39,518 bases of DNA from Companilactobacillus tucceti DSM 20183. Lineage in GTDB: Bacteria > Bacillota > Bacilli > Lactobacillales > Lactobacillaceae. Made by a program: the position numbers and the translations under genes. Of this stretch, positions 1-9,066 are shown piece by piece. The first letter of the stretch is position 1. Each line of letters starts with the position of its first letter. Under the pieces are notes generated by a model, which made no database searches, had not been told where the DNA came from, and worked only from the letters and a program-made list of their open reading frames with translations. The stretch spans positions 1-39,518 of the forward strand of contig NZ_AZDG01000023.1 of assembly GCF_001434665.1 (NCBI RefSeq). Direction: 5' to 3'.

Positions 1-55
1 CCGAACGTTTCTATACTGGAGCTCTTTTAATGTGGAGTTATGTCACAGCCCCTTT
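1..55. mobile_element. possible terminal fragment of an insertion sequence
   Basis: The minus strand reads GGGGCTGTGACATAACTC starting near position 52. This resembles the terminal inverted repeats of IS1182-type elements in lactic acid bacteria (recalled, not searched). No complete gene is present; the longest open stretch on the plus strand stops at 69-71. A similar-sized IS-like end lies at the other edge of the window, which suggests that sequence assembly stopped inside repeated elements. Confidence 0.3.
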
Positions 56-173
56 TTTAATGCATTCATGAAAGTGATTTTTAGCAAAAGAATCTTAAAT
101 GGTGTATCATTATTATTCTGGAAAGCTGTGTTATCATTTGATTTAAGATTAAGTTTAAAACTTTAAAAAAAAA

Positions 174-210
174 TGCTACTATTAAGAATATGTTTATAAC
201 TTTTAGGAGA
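174..210 (+). promoter_or_regulatory. candidate secA promoter and ribosome binding site
   Basis: TGCTACTAT at 174-182 has the form of an extended -10 box (TGn plus TACTAT), with only a weak -35 (TTTAAA at 154-159). AGGAGA at 205-210 lies 11 bases before the secA ATG. The rest of 56-221 is AT-rich and holds no gene that I can support. Confidence 0.35.
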
Positions 211-221
211 GATATATAAGT

Positions 222-2582
222 ATGGCAAATCCATTAAGAAAATGGGTCGAAAGCGATAAAAGAGAAGTTAAAAAAATGGGCAAGATTGCCGATAAAGTCG
301 AGAGTTATGCTGATGCATATGGCAAACTTACTGACGAACAACTTCAAGCTAAGACTCCTGAATTTAAAGAAAGACTGACAAAGGGTGAAACATTAGATGA
401 TATTTTGCCAGAAGCCTTTGCCGCCGTTCGTGAAGGTGCTAAAAGAGTTTTAGGCCTTTATCCATTTAGAGTACAAATTATTGGTGGTATTACTCTACAT
501 CAAGGTAATATCGCGGAAATGAAAACTGGTGAAGGTAAAACTTTGACAGCTACATTGCCAGTATATTTGAACGCCTTAGAAGGTAAGGGTGTTCATGTTG
601 TTACAGTTAATGAATACCTTTCATCTCGTGATGCTAAAGAGATGGGTGAGTTATATAAGTGGATGGGTCTAACTGTTGGATTAAATCTTAACAGTATGGA
701 TTCCGAAGAAAAACGTGCAGCTTATAACTGTGATATTACATACTCAACAAACAGTGAATTAGGATTTGATTATTTGCGTGACAACATGGTTGTCTACAAA
801 GAACAAATGGTACAACGTCCACTTCACTTTGCAATTGTCGATGAAGTTGACTCCATTTTGATCGATGAGGCTAGAACACCATTGATCATTTCTGGAGCAG
901 CTGAAAAGTCCACTGCTATGTATGTACGTGCTGACCGTTTTGCTAAGACTTTAGCTGAAGAAGATTACAAAATCGATTGGCCTACAAAGTCAATTAGTTT
1001 AACAGAAACAGGTATCAGAAAAGCTGAAGATTACTTTGGCCTTGATAACCTTTATGATATTGAAAATACTGTCTTGAATCACCATTTGGATCAAGCTCTA
1101 CGTGCAAACTTCATTATGAGTTTGGATATTGATTATGTGGTACAAGAAGGCGAAGTAAAGATCGTTGACCAATTTACTGGTCGTGTTATGGATGGCCGTC
1201 GTTATTCTGATGGATTGCACCAAGCTATTGAAGCTAAAGAAGGTGTTGAGATCCAGGATGAAACAAAGACTATGGCTAACATCACTTACCAAAACTTCTT
1301 CCGTATGTATGACAAGTTGTCAGGTATGACAGGTACTGCTAAGACTGAAGCAGAAGAATTTAGAGAAATCTATAACATGGAAGTTATTTCAATTCCAACT
1401 AACAAACCTGTTATCCGTGATGATAAAGATGATGTTCTTTATCCAACATTGAAGAGTAAGTTTGCTGCTGTTGTTAGAGATATCAAAGCTCGTCATGAAA
1501 AGGGACAACCATTATTGGTTGGTACCGTTGCTGTTGAGTCATCTGAATATCTTTCACATCTTCTTGATAAAGAAGGTATTCCACATGCTGTCTTGAATGC
1601 TAAGAACCACGCCAAAGAAGCTGAGATCGTTATGAACGCCGGACAACGCGGTGCTGTAACGATTGCTACTAATATGGCTGGTCGTGGTACTGATATTAAA
1701 TTAGGACCTGGTGTTAAAGAAGTCGGTGGTCTTGCTGTTATTGGTACTGAACGTCATGAATCACGTCGTATTGATAATCAGCTTCGTGGTAGATCCGGTC
1801 GTCAAGGTGATCCAGGTGTTACACAATTCTACATGTCACTTGAAGATGATTTGATGAAACGTTTTGGTTCAGAAAGAATCAAGCGTGTACTTAAAGCATT
1901 GAAGATCGAAGATGATGATGCTGTTATTCAAAGTCGTATGATGACTAGACAAGTTGAGTCAGCTCAAAAACGTGTTGAAGGTAACAACTACGATACACGT
2001 AAAAATACTTTGCAATATGATGATGTTATGCGTGAACAACGTGAAGTTATCTATAAAGAGAGAATGGATGTCATTACTGAAGATAAGGATCTCGACAAGG
2101 TGTTATTACCAATGATCGAGCGTACTATCAAAGCTCAAGTAGATGTTCATACTCAAGGCAAGGAAGAAAACTGGGAATTAGATGCCATTGCTGATTTTGC
2201 TAAGTCAACTTTAGTTAGTGAAAAACAAATGAGTGTCGTTGACCTTCAATTGAAGACTCCTAAAGAAATTGTTGATTTCTTGATGGACTTCGTTAAGAAG
2301 AACTATGAAGACAAGAAAGAACAACTTGGCGATCCAGCTCAAATGCTTGAATTTGAAAAGGTCGTTATCTTAAGAGTTGTCGATGAACATTGGACAGATC
2401 ATATCGATGCAATGGATCAATTACGTCAATCTATTGGTTTACGTGGTTATGGTCAATTGAATCCGTTGGTTGAGTACCAAGAAGAAGGTTACCGTATGTT
2501 TGAAGAAATGGTTTCAGATATTGAATACGATGTAACTAGATTGTTTATGAAGGCCGAAATTAGACAAAATATGGAAAGATAA
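222..2582 (+). CDS. secA: preprotein translocase ATPase SecA
   Basis: SecA is the cytoplasmic ATPase that drives unfolded preproteins through the SecYEG channel. The 786-aa product has Walker A (MKTGEGKT, about residues 100-107), a DEAD-like Walker B ([16 protein letters not shown], about 207-222), the preprotein cross-linking region, and the second motor domain with [14 protein letters not shown] and [11 protein letters not shown]. It ends at IRQNMER without the cysteine-rich zinc-binding tail that many SecA proteins carry for SecB or lipid contact. The length matches other lactobacilli that lack this tail (known from the family), so this is unlikely to be a truncation. The ATG follows AGGAGA. 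A strong terminator comes directly after the stop, then prfB, the neighbour it usually has in Firmicutes. Confidence 0.97.
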   Translation: MANPLRKWVESDKREVKKMGKIADKVESYADAYGKLTDEQLQAKTPEFKERLTKGETLDDILPEAFAAVREGAKRVLGLYPFRVQIIGGITLHQGNIAEMKTGEGKTLTATLPVYLNALEGKGVHVVTVNEYLSSRDAKEMGELYKWMGLTVGLNLNSMDSEEKRAAYNCDITYSTNSELGFDYLRDNMVVYKEQMVQRPLHFAIVDEVDSILIDEARTPLIISGAAEKSTAMYVRADRFAKTLAEEDYKIDWPTKSISLTETGIRKAEDYFGLDNLYDIENTVLNHHLDQALRANFIMSLDIDYVVQEGEVKIVDQFTGRVMDGRRYSDGLHQAIEAKEGVEIQDETKTMANITYQNFFRMYDKLSGMTGTAKTEAEEFREIYNMEVISIPTNKPVIRDDKDDVLYPTLKSKFAAVVRDIKARHEKGQPLLVGTVAVESSEYLSHLLDKEGIPHAVLNAKNHAKEAEIVMNAGQRGAVTIATNMAGRGTDIKLGPGVKEVGGLAVIGTERHESRRIDNQLRGRSGRQGDPGVTQFYMSLEDDLMKRFGSERIKRVLKALKIEDDDAVIQSRMMTRQVESAQKRVEGNNYDTRKNTLQYDDVMREQREVIYKERMDVITEDKDLDKVLLPMIERTIKAQVDVHTQGKEENWELDAIADFAKSTLVSEKQMSVVDLQLKTPKEIVDFLMDFVKKNYEDKKEQLGDPAQMLEFEKVVILRVVDEHWTDHIDAMDQLRQSIGLRGYGQLNPLVEYQEEGYRMFEEMVSDIEYDVTRLFMKAEIRQNMER

Positions 2583-2609
2583 AAAGCAGGCCTAGTGCCT
2601 GCTTTTTTT
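2582..2609 (+). terminator. intrinsic terminator after secA
   Basis: A perfect 6-bp stem GCAGGC/GCCTGC (2586-2591 with 2597-2602) has a 5-base loop and is followed by seven T. It lies between secA and prfB, so prfB is probably expressed at least partly by read-through or from a promoter not clearly visible in the 12 bases left. Confidence 0.85.
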
Positions 2610-2621
2610 AAAGGTGACAAG

Positions 2622-3738
2622 ATGGAATTTGGAGAAATAAAAACCAAAATAAACGACATCGAAGAGAAAGTTTCACAATTCAGGGGGTCTCTTTGACTTA
2701 GATAGTCTTGAAGAGAGTATCGCTGAAAATGAAGCCAGAATGACAGCACCAGGATTTTGGGATGATCATGAAAGGGCTCAAAAAATTATTGATGAGACTA
2801 ATGATCTAAAGGATAAATTTGATAGTTTTAAAACTTTATCAGAAAATTTGGATGATATAAAAGTGTTAGAACAACTTTATCAAGTTGATACTGAAGATGA
2901 ACTTTTACATCAATTAGAGGAAGATTCTGATTCTTTAGAAAAACAATTGCAAGCTTATGAATTGACGATGTTATTGTCTGAACCTTATGATTCTCATAAT
3001 GCTATTGTTGAAATTCATCCAGGTGCTGGAGGCAAGGAATCTCAAGATTGGGGTTCGATGCTTTTAAGAATGTATCAGAGATGGGCTGAGCAACATGATT
3101 TTTCTGTTGAGATAGAAGACTATCAACCTGGGGATGATGCAGGTATTAAGAGTGTTTCGATGATGATCAAGGGTCGTAATGTATATGGCTTGCTTCGTTC
3201 TGAACGTGGTGTCCATAGATTGGTTAGAATTTCTCCATTTGATTCAGCTGGTAGAAGACATACATCTTTTGCTTCAGTGGACGTTATGCCTGAGCTGGAT
3301 GAAAGTATTAATGTTGAGATCAACGATGATGATTTAAGAGTCGATGTTTTTAGATCATCTGGAGCTGGTGGACAACATATTAACAAAACTTCATCAGCCG
3401 TAAGAATTACACATATTCCAACAGGTATCGTAGTCAGTTCTCAAGCTCAAAGATCCCAATTGCAAAACCGTCAAACTGCAATGAATATGTTAAAAGCTAA
3501 ACTTTTCCAAAAGGAACAAGAAGAGCAAGCGGAACGTAATGCCAAGATCAAGGGTGAACAAATGGATATTGGATGGGGATCGCAAATTCGTTCTTATGTA
3601 TTCCATCCTTATACAATGGTTAAAGATCATCGTTCTAATTATGAAACTGGTAATGGGCAAGCAGTAATGGATGGAGATATAGATCAATTTATTTTTGCCT
3701 ATCTTCAGTGGAAGTTACAAGAGGAAAGCTCAGATTAA
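2622..3738 (+). CDS. prfB: peptide chain release factor 2, expressed by programmed +1 frameshift
   Basis: RF2 ends translation at UGA and UAA. The gene starts at ATG 2622 after AAGGTG (2611-2616) and reads 24 codons to CTT TGA at 2691-2696. There the ribosome must skip one base (T2694) to continue as GAC and enter the 347-codon main frame. The joined product is about 371 aa, normal for RF2. The main frame carries the stop-codon-reading SPF motif in ISPFDSAGRRHTSF and the catalytic GGQ in GAGGQHINKTSSAVR. A simple ORF caller starts at the internal ATG 2740 and loses 39 residues. The stop at 3736-3738 is one base before the next gene, so prfB and the phosphate response regulator are probably co-transcribed. 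Confidence 0.96.
2682..2697 (+). promoter_or_regulatory. RF2 autoregulatory +1 frameshift site
   Basis: The bases AGGGGGTCTCTTTGAC contain the classical parts of the prfB recoding site: a Shine-Dalgarno-like AGGGGG just upstream, the slippery CTT codon, the in-frame TGA stop and a following C that makes termination inefficient. Low RF2 favours the shift, so the protein controls its own synthesis (known mechanism). Confidence 0.96.
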
Positions 3739-3739
3739 A

Positions 3740-4408
3740 ATGACAAAAAGAATTTTGATTGTTGATGATGAACCGGCTATTTTGGAGTTAATTGAATACA
3801 ACTTGCAAGGTCAAGGTTATGAGATAAAGAAAGCTATAAATGGTCAAATGGCTCTCGATATGGCGAATTCTGAACAATTTGATCTTATTTTGCTGGACCA
3901 GATGCTACCGAAGTTAAGCGGCATTAGAGTTTTGAAAAAAATGAGATCAGTTGGTAATTTAACACCAGTGATCTTTTTGACAGCTGTTGATACTGAAGAT
4001 AGTAAGGTCGATGGATTGATAAGTGGTGCCGACGATTATATTACTAAACCCTTTAGTATCAAAGAATTGCTGGCAAGAATCGAAGTTGTAATTAGACGAA
4101 CTTCTAAAGTTGAAGACAAGAAAACAGAATTTCATCTTAATAGATCTATGAAAAGCGTTGTTATTGACGATACGGAAATATCCTTAACTCGTAAAGAGTA
4201 CGAATTGATGGATTTTCTATTAAAGAATGCTGGTATAGTAGTATCTCGAGAACAAATCTTTGAGAGTGTTTGGGGTGTTAATTCTGATTCGCAACTAAGA
4301 ATGGTTGATATTCAAATTAGTCATCTTCGTGATAAAATTGAAAAAGATACTAAGGATCCACAAATAATAAAAACCGTACACGGTTTCGGTTATATTTTAG
4401 AGGTGTGA
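3740..4408 (+). CDS. phoP: response regulator of the OmpR/PhoB family, PhoP-type
   Basis: This DNA-binding response regulator has 222 aa. The receiver domain (1-120) has the acidic pair in ILIVDDEP, phosphoacceptor Asp53 in LILLDQMLP and the conserved lysine in DYITKPFS. The C-terminal winged helix (about 125-222) ends in the typical VHGFGYIL. The ATG at 3740 is preferred to an upstream in-frame start at 3695 that lies inside prfB, because homologues begin at this MTKRILIVDDE. The gene follows prfB by one base and is followed three bases later by its kinase. The position just before the pst genes supports a role in phosphate-starvation control (inference). The general family is certain; the specific PhoP assignment rests on context. 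Confidence 0.88.
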   Translation: MTKRILIVDDEPAILELIEYNLQGQGYEIKKAINGQMALDMANSEQFDLILLDQMLPKLSGIRVLKKMRSVGNLTPVIFLTAVDTEDSKVDGLISGADDYITKPFSIKELLARIEVVIRRTSKVEDKKTEFHLNRSMKSVVIDDTEISLTRKEYELMDFLLKNAGIVVSREQIFESVWGVNSDSQLRMVDIQISHLRDKIEKDTKDPQIIKTVHGFGYILEV

Positions 4409-4411
4409 TAT

Positions 4412-6061
4412 ATGAAGAAAAAGTTAGGACCCATAATTGCAATAATTGTCTCCGTAGTCATATTCATTATCTTATCCGCATTTGCAGATAGTACCTTAGG
4501 GAGTTCTCAAAAAAATACCTTTTATGATGAAACAACTTCTTTTAAGGAACTGAAGAAGAACCATACTGCACAAGAGGCAGCCAAAATTTCAGGTCTAACT
4601 TATGTTGATGCCGATAAAAGAAGCTCAGCCGTTGAAAAAAGAGTCTATGATCTGATTCATAAAGGTGGATTGTCGCCAAGTCAAAACTATTTGACTGACA
4701 ATACATTTGGTACTAGAACCATGTATTATATTAGTGATTCCAACAAACACGTCGTGGTTAAAGAATATAATCGTTTATGGAGTGAAAATGCATCAACGTT
4801 TATATTAGTTGCTTTAGTTTATATCATCTTTACTAATGCAATTGTTTTGTTCTACTACAAGCGCAAACAAAAACTCAGCAATGATATTCAAAGCGTTACA
4901 GAGAATTTGCATCGAGTAAGAAAGAATAAAGATATGGCTTCTATTATTCTTTCTCCAGATGATGAACTATATGAATTGGTAGAACAAACTAATGAAATTA
5001 GTATGGATATCAATGAGTTGCGTGATAATGCACGTTTACGTGAGCGCAGATTTAAGAGTTTAGTAGGACATCTTCCAATTGGAGTTATGTTGTTGAATTC
5101 TCAAGGTGAGGTTTTAATGCATAACCAAGCAATGTCAGCATTACTTAACGTTAATATTTCTAATGATATTCACCCGTTCATTGAAGATGTAAAGACTTAT
5201 GGTTTAAGTAGAATGATCGAGCATACTTTGCGTAAGAATAAGAATCATCATAAAGAACTACAACTTATTGGTAATTCACAAAAATATGTGGAAGCAAATG
5301 TAATTCGTCTAGTTCACTCACGTGAGGACTTTGATCAACAGATTTTAGTTTTACTTTATGACTTGACTGAAAGTCGTAAGATGGATCAAATGCAAGTTGA
5401 TTTTGTTAATAACGTCAGCCATGAGTTAAAGACTCCAATTACTTCTATTGCTGGATTCTCTGAAACATTACTTAACGGAGCCAAGGATGATCCTGAAAAG
5501 TTAAATCATTTCTTGAATATCATCAATGAAGAAAGCACTCGTCTAACTGAATTGATTCAAGATATTCTATCCTTATCAAAAGTTCAAAAAGATGAAGATA
5601 AGTCAGAAGTTGTTGATGCTAAAAATGACATTGAAAAGATAGTTGAGCATTTATCTCAAAAAATATCTAAACGTCATTTAAACGTTGAAACTAAATTTAC
5701 AGGTAATTCAGAAATAACTATCAATAAAGAGAAGTTCAATTTGATCGTTGGTAATCTGATCAAGAATGCTATTTCTTATAATAAAGAGAACGGTAGTATC
5801 AAAATTGATTTCAATCATGATGAAATTGAAAATCGTATCAAATTCAGTGTTGAAGATACCGGAATTGGAATCGCTGAATCTGAGCAAGATAGAATTTTTG
5901 AAAGATTTTATCGTGCAGATCGTTCAAGAAGTTTAGAAACTGGCGGAACAGGTTTAGGATTGGCAATTGTTAAAGAAACACTTGATACACTTGATGGAGA
6001 TATTAGAATTGAATCTCATAAAGGTTTAGGTACTAAATTTATTGTTCGTATACCATTGTAG
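4412..6061 (+). CDS. phoR: PhoR-type sensor histidine kinase
   Basis: This membrane histidine kinase (549 aa) is the partner of the preceding regulator. It has TM1 at about 7-25, an extracellular loop of about 100 residues, TM2 at about 129-149, a HAMP-like linker, and a PAS-like domain (about 213-320). The HisKA domain has His337 in VSHELKTPI, and the ATPase domain shows N-box NLIKNAISY, DTGIGI, the F box and GGTGLGLAI. AGGTG, overlapping the end of phoP, acts as its ribosome site. The architecture matches PhoR/WalK-type kinases of Firmicutes; adjacency to pst favours PhoR. A large palindromic element begins immediately after the TAG stop. Confidence 0.9.
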   Translation: MKKKLGPIIAIIVSVVIFIILSAFADSTLGSSQKNTFYDETTSFKELKKNHTAQEAAKISGLTYVDADKRSSAVEKRVYDLIHKGGLSPSQNYLTDNTFGTRTMYYISDSNKHVVVKEYNRLWSENASTFILVALVYIIFTNAIVLFYYKRKQKLSNDIQSVTENLHRVRKNKDMASIILSPDDELYELVEQTNEISMDINELRDNARLRERRFKSLVGHLPIGVMLLNSQGEVLMHNQAMSALLNVNISNDIHPFIEDVKTYGLSRMIEHTLRKNKNHHKELQLIGNSQKYVEANVIRLVHSREDFDQQILVLLYDLTESRKMDQMQVDFVNNVSHELKTPITSIAGFSETLLNGAKDDPEKLNHFLNIINEESTRLTELIQDILSLSKVQKDEDKSEVVDAKNDIEKIVEHLSQKISKRHLNVETKFTGNSEITINKEKFNLIVGNLIKNAISYNKENGSIKIDFNHDEIENRIKFSVEDTGIGIAESEQDRIFERFYRADRSRSLETGGTGLGLAIVKETLDTLDGDIRIESHKGLGTKFIVRIPL

Positions 6062-6187
6062 AGAGCGACAAAAAACACGTTCAGCCTTCGAGCATTAAGG
6101 CAAATAGTCCCATCAATCCAGCGGATTGATGGGACTATTTGTTTTAAGCGGAAAAGGTTGTGTTTTTTGTCGCGTTTAAGCAGCAAG
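6062..6187 (+). ncRNA. unrecognised structured palindromic element, copy 1
   Basis: A perfect 14-bp outer inverted repeat, GCGACAAAAAACAC (6065-6078) with its complement at 6160-6173, encloses a conserved left strand, an inner hairpin and a conserved right strand. The left strand (6079-6100) contains a possible UUCG-loop hairpin GCC-TTCG-AGC. The inner hairpin is a perfect 19-bp stem (6101-6119 with 6123-6141) with a 3-base loop. The right strand is TTTTAAGCGGAAAAGGTT (6142-6159). The tail GCGTTTAAGCAGCA (6171-6184) is also shared with the second copy. The inner hairpin plus TTTT could terminate phoR transcription, but the extra conserved parts are not needed for that. I do not recognise the family; structured RNA or a mobile palindromic DNA element are both possible. 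Confidence 0.6.
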
Positions 6188-6208
6188 TTTAAGGAGAATA
6201 AAAGGAGA

Positions 6209-6259
6209 AATCCAGCGGATTGATGGGACTATTTGTTTTAAGCGGAAAAGGCTGTGTTT
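6209..6259 (+). repeat. partial direct repeat of the 3' half of element copy 1
   Basis: These 51 bases match 6115-6165 with one mismatch (offset 94). They contain the loop and right arm of the inner hairpin, the conserved right strand and the first seven bases of the outer right arm, then diverge. The inner left arm at 6101-6119 could therefore pair with either of two identical right arms. The remainder, 6260-6369, is AT-rich; I found no convincing Pho box or promoter there, although one is expected before pstS. Confidence 0.8.
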
Positions 6260-6381
6260 ATACTAATCATTTACTGAAAAAATAGTTTTATCACACCCCT
6301 TTTTCTTATGCTCATTATTATGCTTTTTATACAAAAAATATACATTTCTATATTAGTATTAAAAAGATAGAGGTGAGAATA

Positions 6382-7254
6382 TTGAAAAAAAGACTGGTGG
6401 CTATTTTTACATTATTATTTACTGCAATTTTAGTTTTAACAGGTTGTAAGAGTAATGATCAACAAACAATCACTGCTGTTGGATCATCTGCTGCGCAACC
6501 GCTAGTAGAATTAGCTGGGGAAGAATTCTCTAAAAACAATCCTAATGAATACATCAATGTGCAAGGTGGAGGTACTGGTACTGGCCTTAGTCAAATTCAA
6601 CAAGGTGCGGTAGACATTGGTAACTCTGATCTATACGCTGAACAAAAGAAAAATATCGATGCTAAAAAATTGGTCGATCATCGTATTGCTGCAGTAGGGA
6701 TGGTACCTATTGTAAATAAAAACGTAAAAGTAAAATCATTGACAATTAAACAATTGAGACAAATTTTTTCTGGTCAAATTACTAACTGGAAACAAGTTGG
6801 TGGACAAGATCTTCCAATAACTATTATTAATCGTGCTAATGGAAGTGGAACTCGTTCAGCCTTTGAAGATGATGTTATGGAGGGAACTCCTTCGGTAAGT
6901 TCTCAAGAACAAGATTCTAGTGGTATGGTTCGTCAAATTGTTTATAATACTCAAGGATCAATTAGTTATCTAGCAATGCCATATATGAATAATACAGTTA
7001 AATCAATCAATGTTGATGGTGTGAAACCAACTATGAAGAATATTGAGACTAATAAATGGAAGATTTGGTCTTACGAACATCTTTATACAAAAGGTGAGCC
7101 AAAAGGAATGACTAAGCGTTTCTTAGATTACATTATGACTGACCATGTTCAAAATAAAGTTGTTAAACAATTGGGATATGTTCCCATCAAAGATATGCAA
7201 TATCAAAAAGATTATAAGGGTAATGTAACCCCTATTTCTAAGGAGGGAGATTAA
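6382..7254 (+). CDS. pstS: phosphate ABC transporter substrate-binding lipoprotein PstS
   Basis: PstS captures inorganic phosphate outside the membrane and passes it to PstCA. The start is taken as TTG 6382, because GAGGTG at 6370-6375 is its ribosome site; the in-frame GTG at 6373 lies inside that site. The 290-aa product has a lipoprotein signal peptide with lipobox LTGC near residue 22, then the PBP fold with AVGSSAAQPLVELA and the phosphate-binding NRANGSGTRSAFE. Lipidation would depend on Lgt, encoded downstream in this window. The gene heads the pst operon, with the next start two bases after its stop. Confidence 0.95.
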   Translation: MKKRLVAIFTLLFTAILVLTGCKSNDQQTITAVGSSAAQPLVELAGEEFSKNNPNEYINVQGGGTGTGLSQIQQGAVDIGNSDLYAEQKKNIDAKKLVDHRIAAVGMVPIVNKNVKVKSLTIKQLRQIFSGQITNWKQVGGQDLPITIINRANGSGTRSAFEDDVMEGTPSVSSQEQDSSGMVRQIVYNTQGSISYLAMPYMNNTVKSINVDGVKPTMKNIETNKWKIWSYEHLYTKGEPKGMTKRFLDYIMTDHVQNKVVKQLGYVPIKDMQYQKDYKGNVTPISKEGD

Positions 7255-7255
7255 A

Positions 7256-8176
7256 TTGAAAGATCCAATTAGAGAAAGTTTAACCAAAAAGTCGATCTCT
7301 GCAAAACGTGAAACAAAAGGGAAAGTTATCTCATTTAGTTTTACAGCAATAATTGTTATTTTAGTAGTTACTATTATTGGATTCGTGGCATCAAGAGGTT
7401 TAGTTATCTTCTTTAAAGATGGTGTAAATCCAATAGATTTCCTAACACATTCCGTTTGGGCTCCTGATAAGTTAGATAGTGCAGGTCACCCAATTGTTGG
7501 TGCTGCTCCAATGATCATAGGATCCTTTGCAGTTACGTTGATTGCTGCTTTAATAGGGACTCCTTTTGCAATCGCAGCAGCTATATTTATGACAGAAATT
7601 TCTCCTAAGATAGGTCGGAAGGTTTTACAACCAGTAATTGAACTACTAGTTGGTATTCCTTCAGTTGTTTATGGATTTATCGGATTGACGATCGTTGTGC
7701 CATTTGTCAGAAGCATCGCGGGCGGTAGTGGATTTGGTATTTTAGCAGGATCGTTTGTTTTATTCGTAATGATTTTGCCAACTATTACATCTATGTCTGT
7801 TGATGCACTAAAAGCTGTTCCAGAATATTATCGTGAAGCTTCACTAGCTCTGGGTGCAACTAGATGGCAAACTATTCACAAAGTTATTTTAAGAGCCGCA
7901 TCGCCAGGTTTATTGACAGCGGTAGTTTTTGGAATGTCTAGAGCTTTTGGTGAAGCCTTGGCCGTACAAATGGTTATTGGTAACGCAATGCTTCTACCTC
8001 AAAATTTGGTCTCACCATCTTCAACATTGACCTCAGTTTTGACAATGAACATGGGTAACACGATTATGGGATCAACGCCAAATGATGCTCTGTGGTCATT
8101 AGCCCTATTACTATTATTAATGTCACTCTTGTTCAACTTCGTAATAAGATTGATTGCTAAGCGAGGTGAATTCTAG
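7256..8176 (+). CDS. pstC: phosphate ABC transporter permease PstC
   Basis: PstC is one of the two membrane subunits of the high-affinity phosphate importer. The product is 306 aa with about six membrane segments: an N-terminal one near 27-50 and a core bundle from about 85. It carries the EAA-type ATPase-contact loop in YREASLALGATRWQTIHKVIL. The TTG start is preceded by AGGAGGG (7241-7247), a very strong ribosome site that compensates for the weak start codon. Its stop overlaps the next start by one base, typical of translational coupling with pstA. Confidence 0.95.
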   Translation: MKDPIRESLTKKSISAKRETKGKVISFSFTAIIVILVVTIIGFVASRGLVIFFKDGVNPIDFLTHSVWAPDKLDSAGHPIVGAAPMIIGSFAVTLIAALIGTPFAIAAAIFMTEISPKIGRKVLQPVIELLVGIPSVVYGFIGLTIVVPFVRSIAGGSGFGILAGSFVLFVMILPTITSMSVDALKAVPEYYREASLALGATRWQTIHKVILRAASPGLLTAVVFGMSRAFGEALAVQMVIGNAMLLPQNLVSPSSTLTSVLTMNMGNTIMGSTPNDALWSLALLLLLMSLLFNFVIRLIAKRGEF

Positions 8177-9063
8177 TGTTTAATGAAAAAGTAAAAGACA
8201 AAATTGCTACAGGTGTTATCTATGCTATGTCAGGAATCATCGTTTTGATTCTTGCTGGATTACTGTTTTATATCCTAGGTAGTGGTTTACGTTATGTTAA
8301 TTGGCACTTTTTAACTTCAGGGTCAAAAGCTTTTCAAGCTGGAAGTGGTATTGGAATTCAGTTATTTAACTCGTTTTTCCTATTGATTTTATCAATGCTC
8401 ATCTCAATTCCTATCGCTATCTCAGCTGGTATCTTTTTATCTGAGTATGCTGGAAAAAATAAATTAGTTGAAATTATTAGAATTTCTATTGAAGTTTTAA
8501 GTTCATTACCATCAATTGTTGTTGGTTTGTTTGGATTTTTGATTTTTGTTATTAGTTTTAAATTTGGTTTTTCAATTTTATCAGGTGCTTTAACACTGAC
8601 AGTATTTAATCTTCCAATTTTAACTAGAAATGTCGAAGATTCATTAAAATCAGTTCCACAGTCTCAACGTGAAGCTGGATTGGCACTAGGATTGTCCAAA
8701 TGGGAAACAGTTATTCATGTAATAATCCCAGATGGATTACCCGGAATTATTACCGGAATGATCATTGGTGCTGGAAGAGTATTCGGTGAAGCCGCTGCCT
8801 TGATTTATACTGCTGGTCAAAGTGCTCCACCACTAGATTTTTCAAATTGGAATATTTTCAGTATAACTAGTCCATTGAACCTTATGCGTCCAGCCGAAAC
8901 TTTGGCCGTTCATATTTGGAAGGTCAATTCTGAAGGTTTGATACCTGATGCAGTTCAAGTCTCTGCCGGAGCATCAGCAGTTTTGATCATAGCTGTATTG
9001 ATTTTTAACTTGCTATCTAGATACATTGGTAACTTAGTTTATAAAAAAATGACGGGAGAGTAA
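8176..9063 (+). CDS. pstA: phosphate ABC transporter permease PstA
   Basis: PstA is the second membrane subunit of the phosphate importer and pairs with PstC. The 295-aa product has about six membrane helices and the EAA loop REAGLALGLSKWETVIHVIIP. It starts at GTG 8176, sharing one base with the TAG of pstC; GAGGTGA at 8163-8169 is the ribosome site. The order S-C-A-B-B follows the usual Gram-positive operon. Confidence 0.95.
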   Translation: MFNEKVKDKIATGVIYAMSGIIVLILAGLLFYILGSGLRYVNWHFLTSGSKAFQAGSGIGIQLFNSFFLLILSMLISIPIAISAGIFLSEYAGKNKLVEIIRISIEVLSSLPSIVVGLFGFLIFVISFKFGFSILSGALTLTVFNLPILTRNVEDSLKSVPQSQREAGLALGLSKWETVIHVIIPDGLPGIITGMIIGAGRVFGEAAALIYTAGQSAPPLDFSNWNIFSITSPLNLMRPAETLAVHIWKVNSEGLIPDAVQVSAGASAVLIIAVLIFNLLSRYIGNLVYKKMTGE

Positions 9064-9066
9064 TTT

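Noticed and set aside
6065-6173. Element copy 1 read as an ordinary rho-independent terminator of phoR.
   Set aside because: The inner hairpin plus TTTT may terminate, but a terminator does not explain the 14-bp outer stem, the near-identical single-stranded parts shared with a second copy, or the partial downstream repeat.
6065-6173. Element copy 1 read as a MITE with terminal inverted repeats.
   Set aside because: The terminal arms differ between the two copies at four adjacent paired positions, whereas MITE ends are normally the same. I also see no clear target-site duplication. Not fully excluded.
6260-6369. PhoP boxes (TTAACA-like direct repeats) before pstS.
   Set aside because: The region is AT-rich, but I see no pair of TTAACA-like repeats at the required spacing. 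Phosphate control of pstS therefore rests on gene context only.
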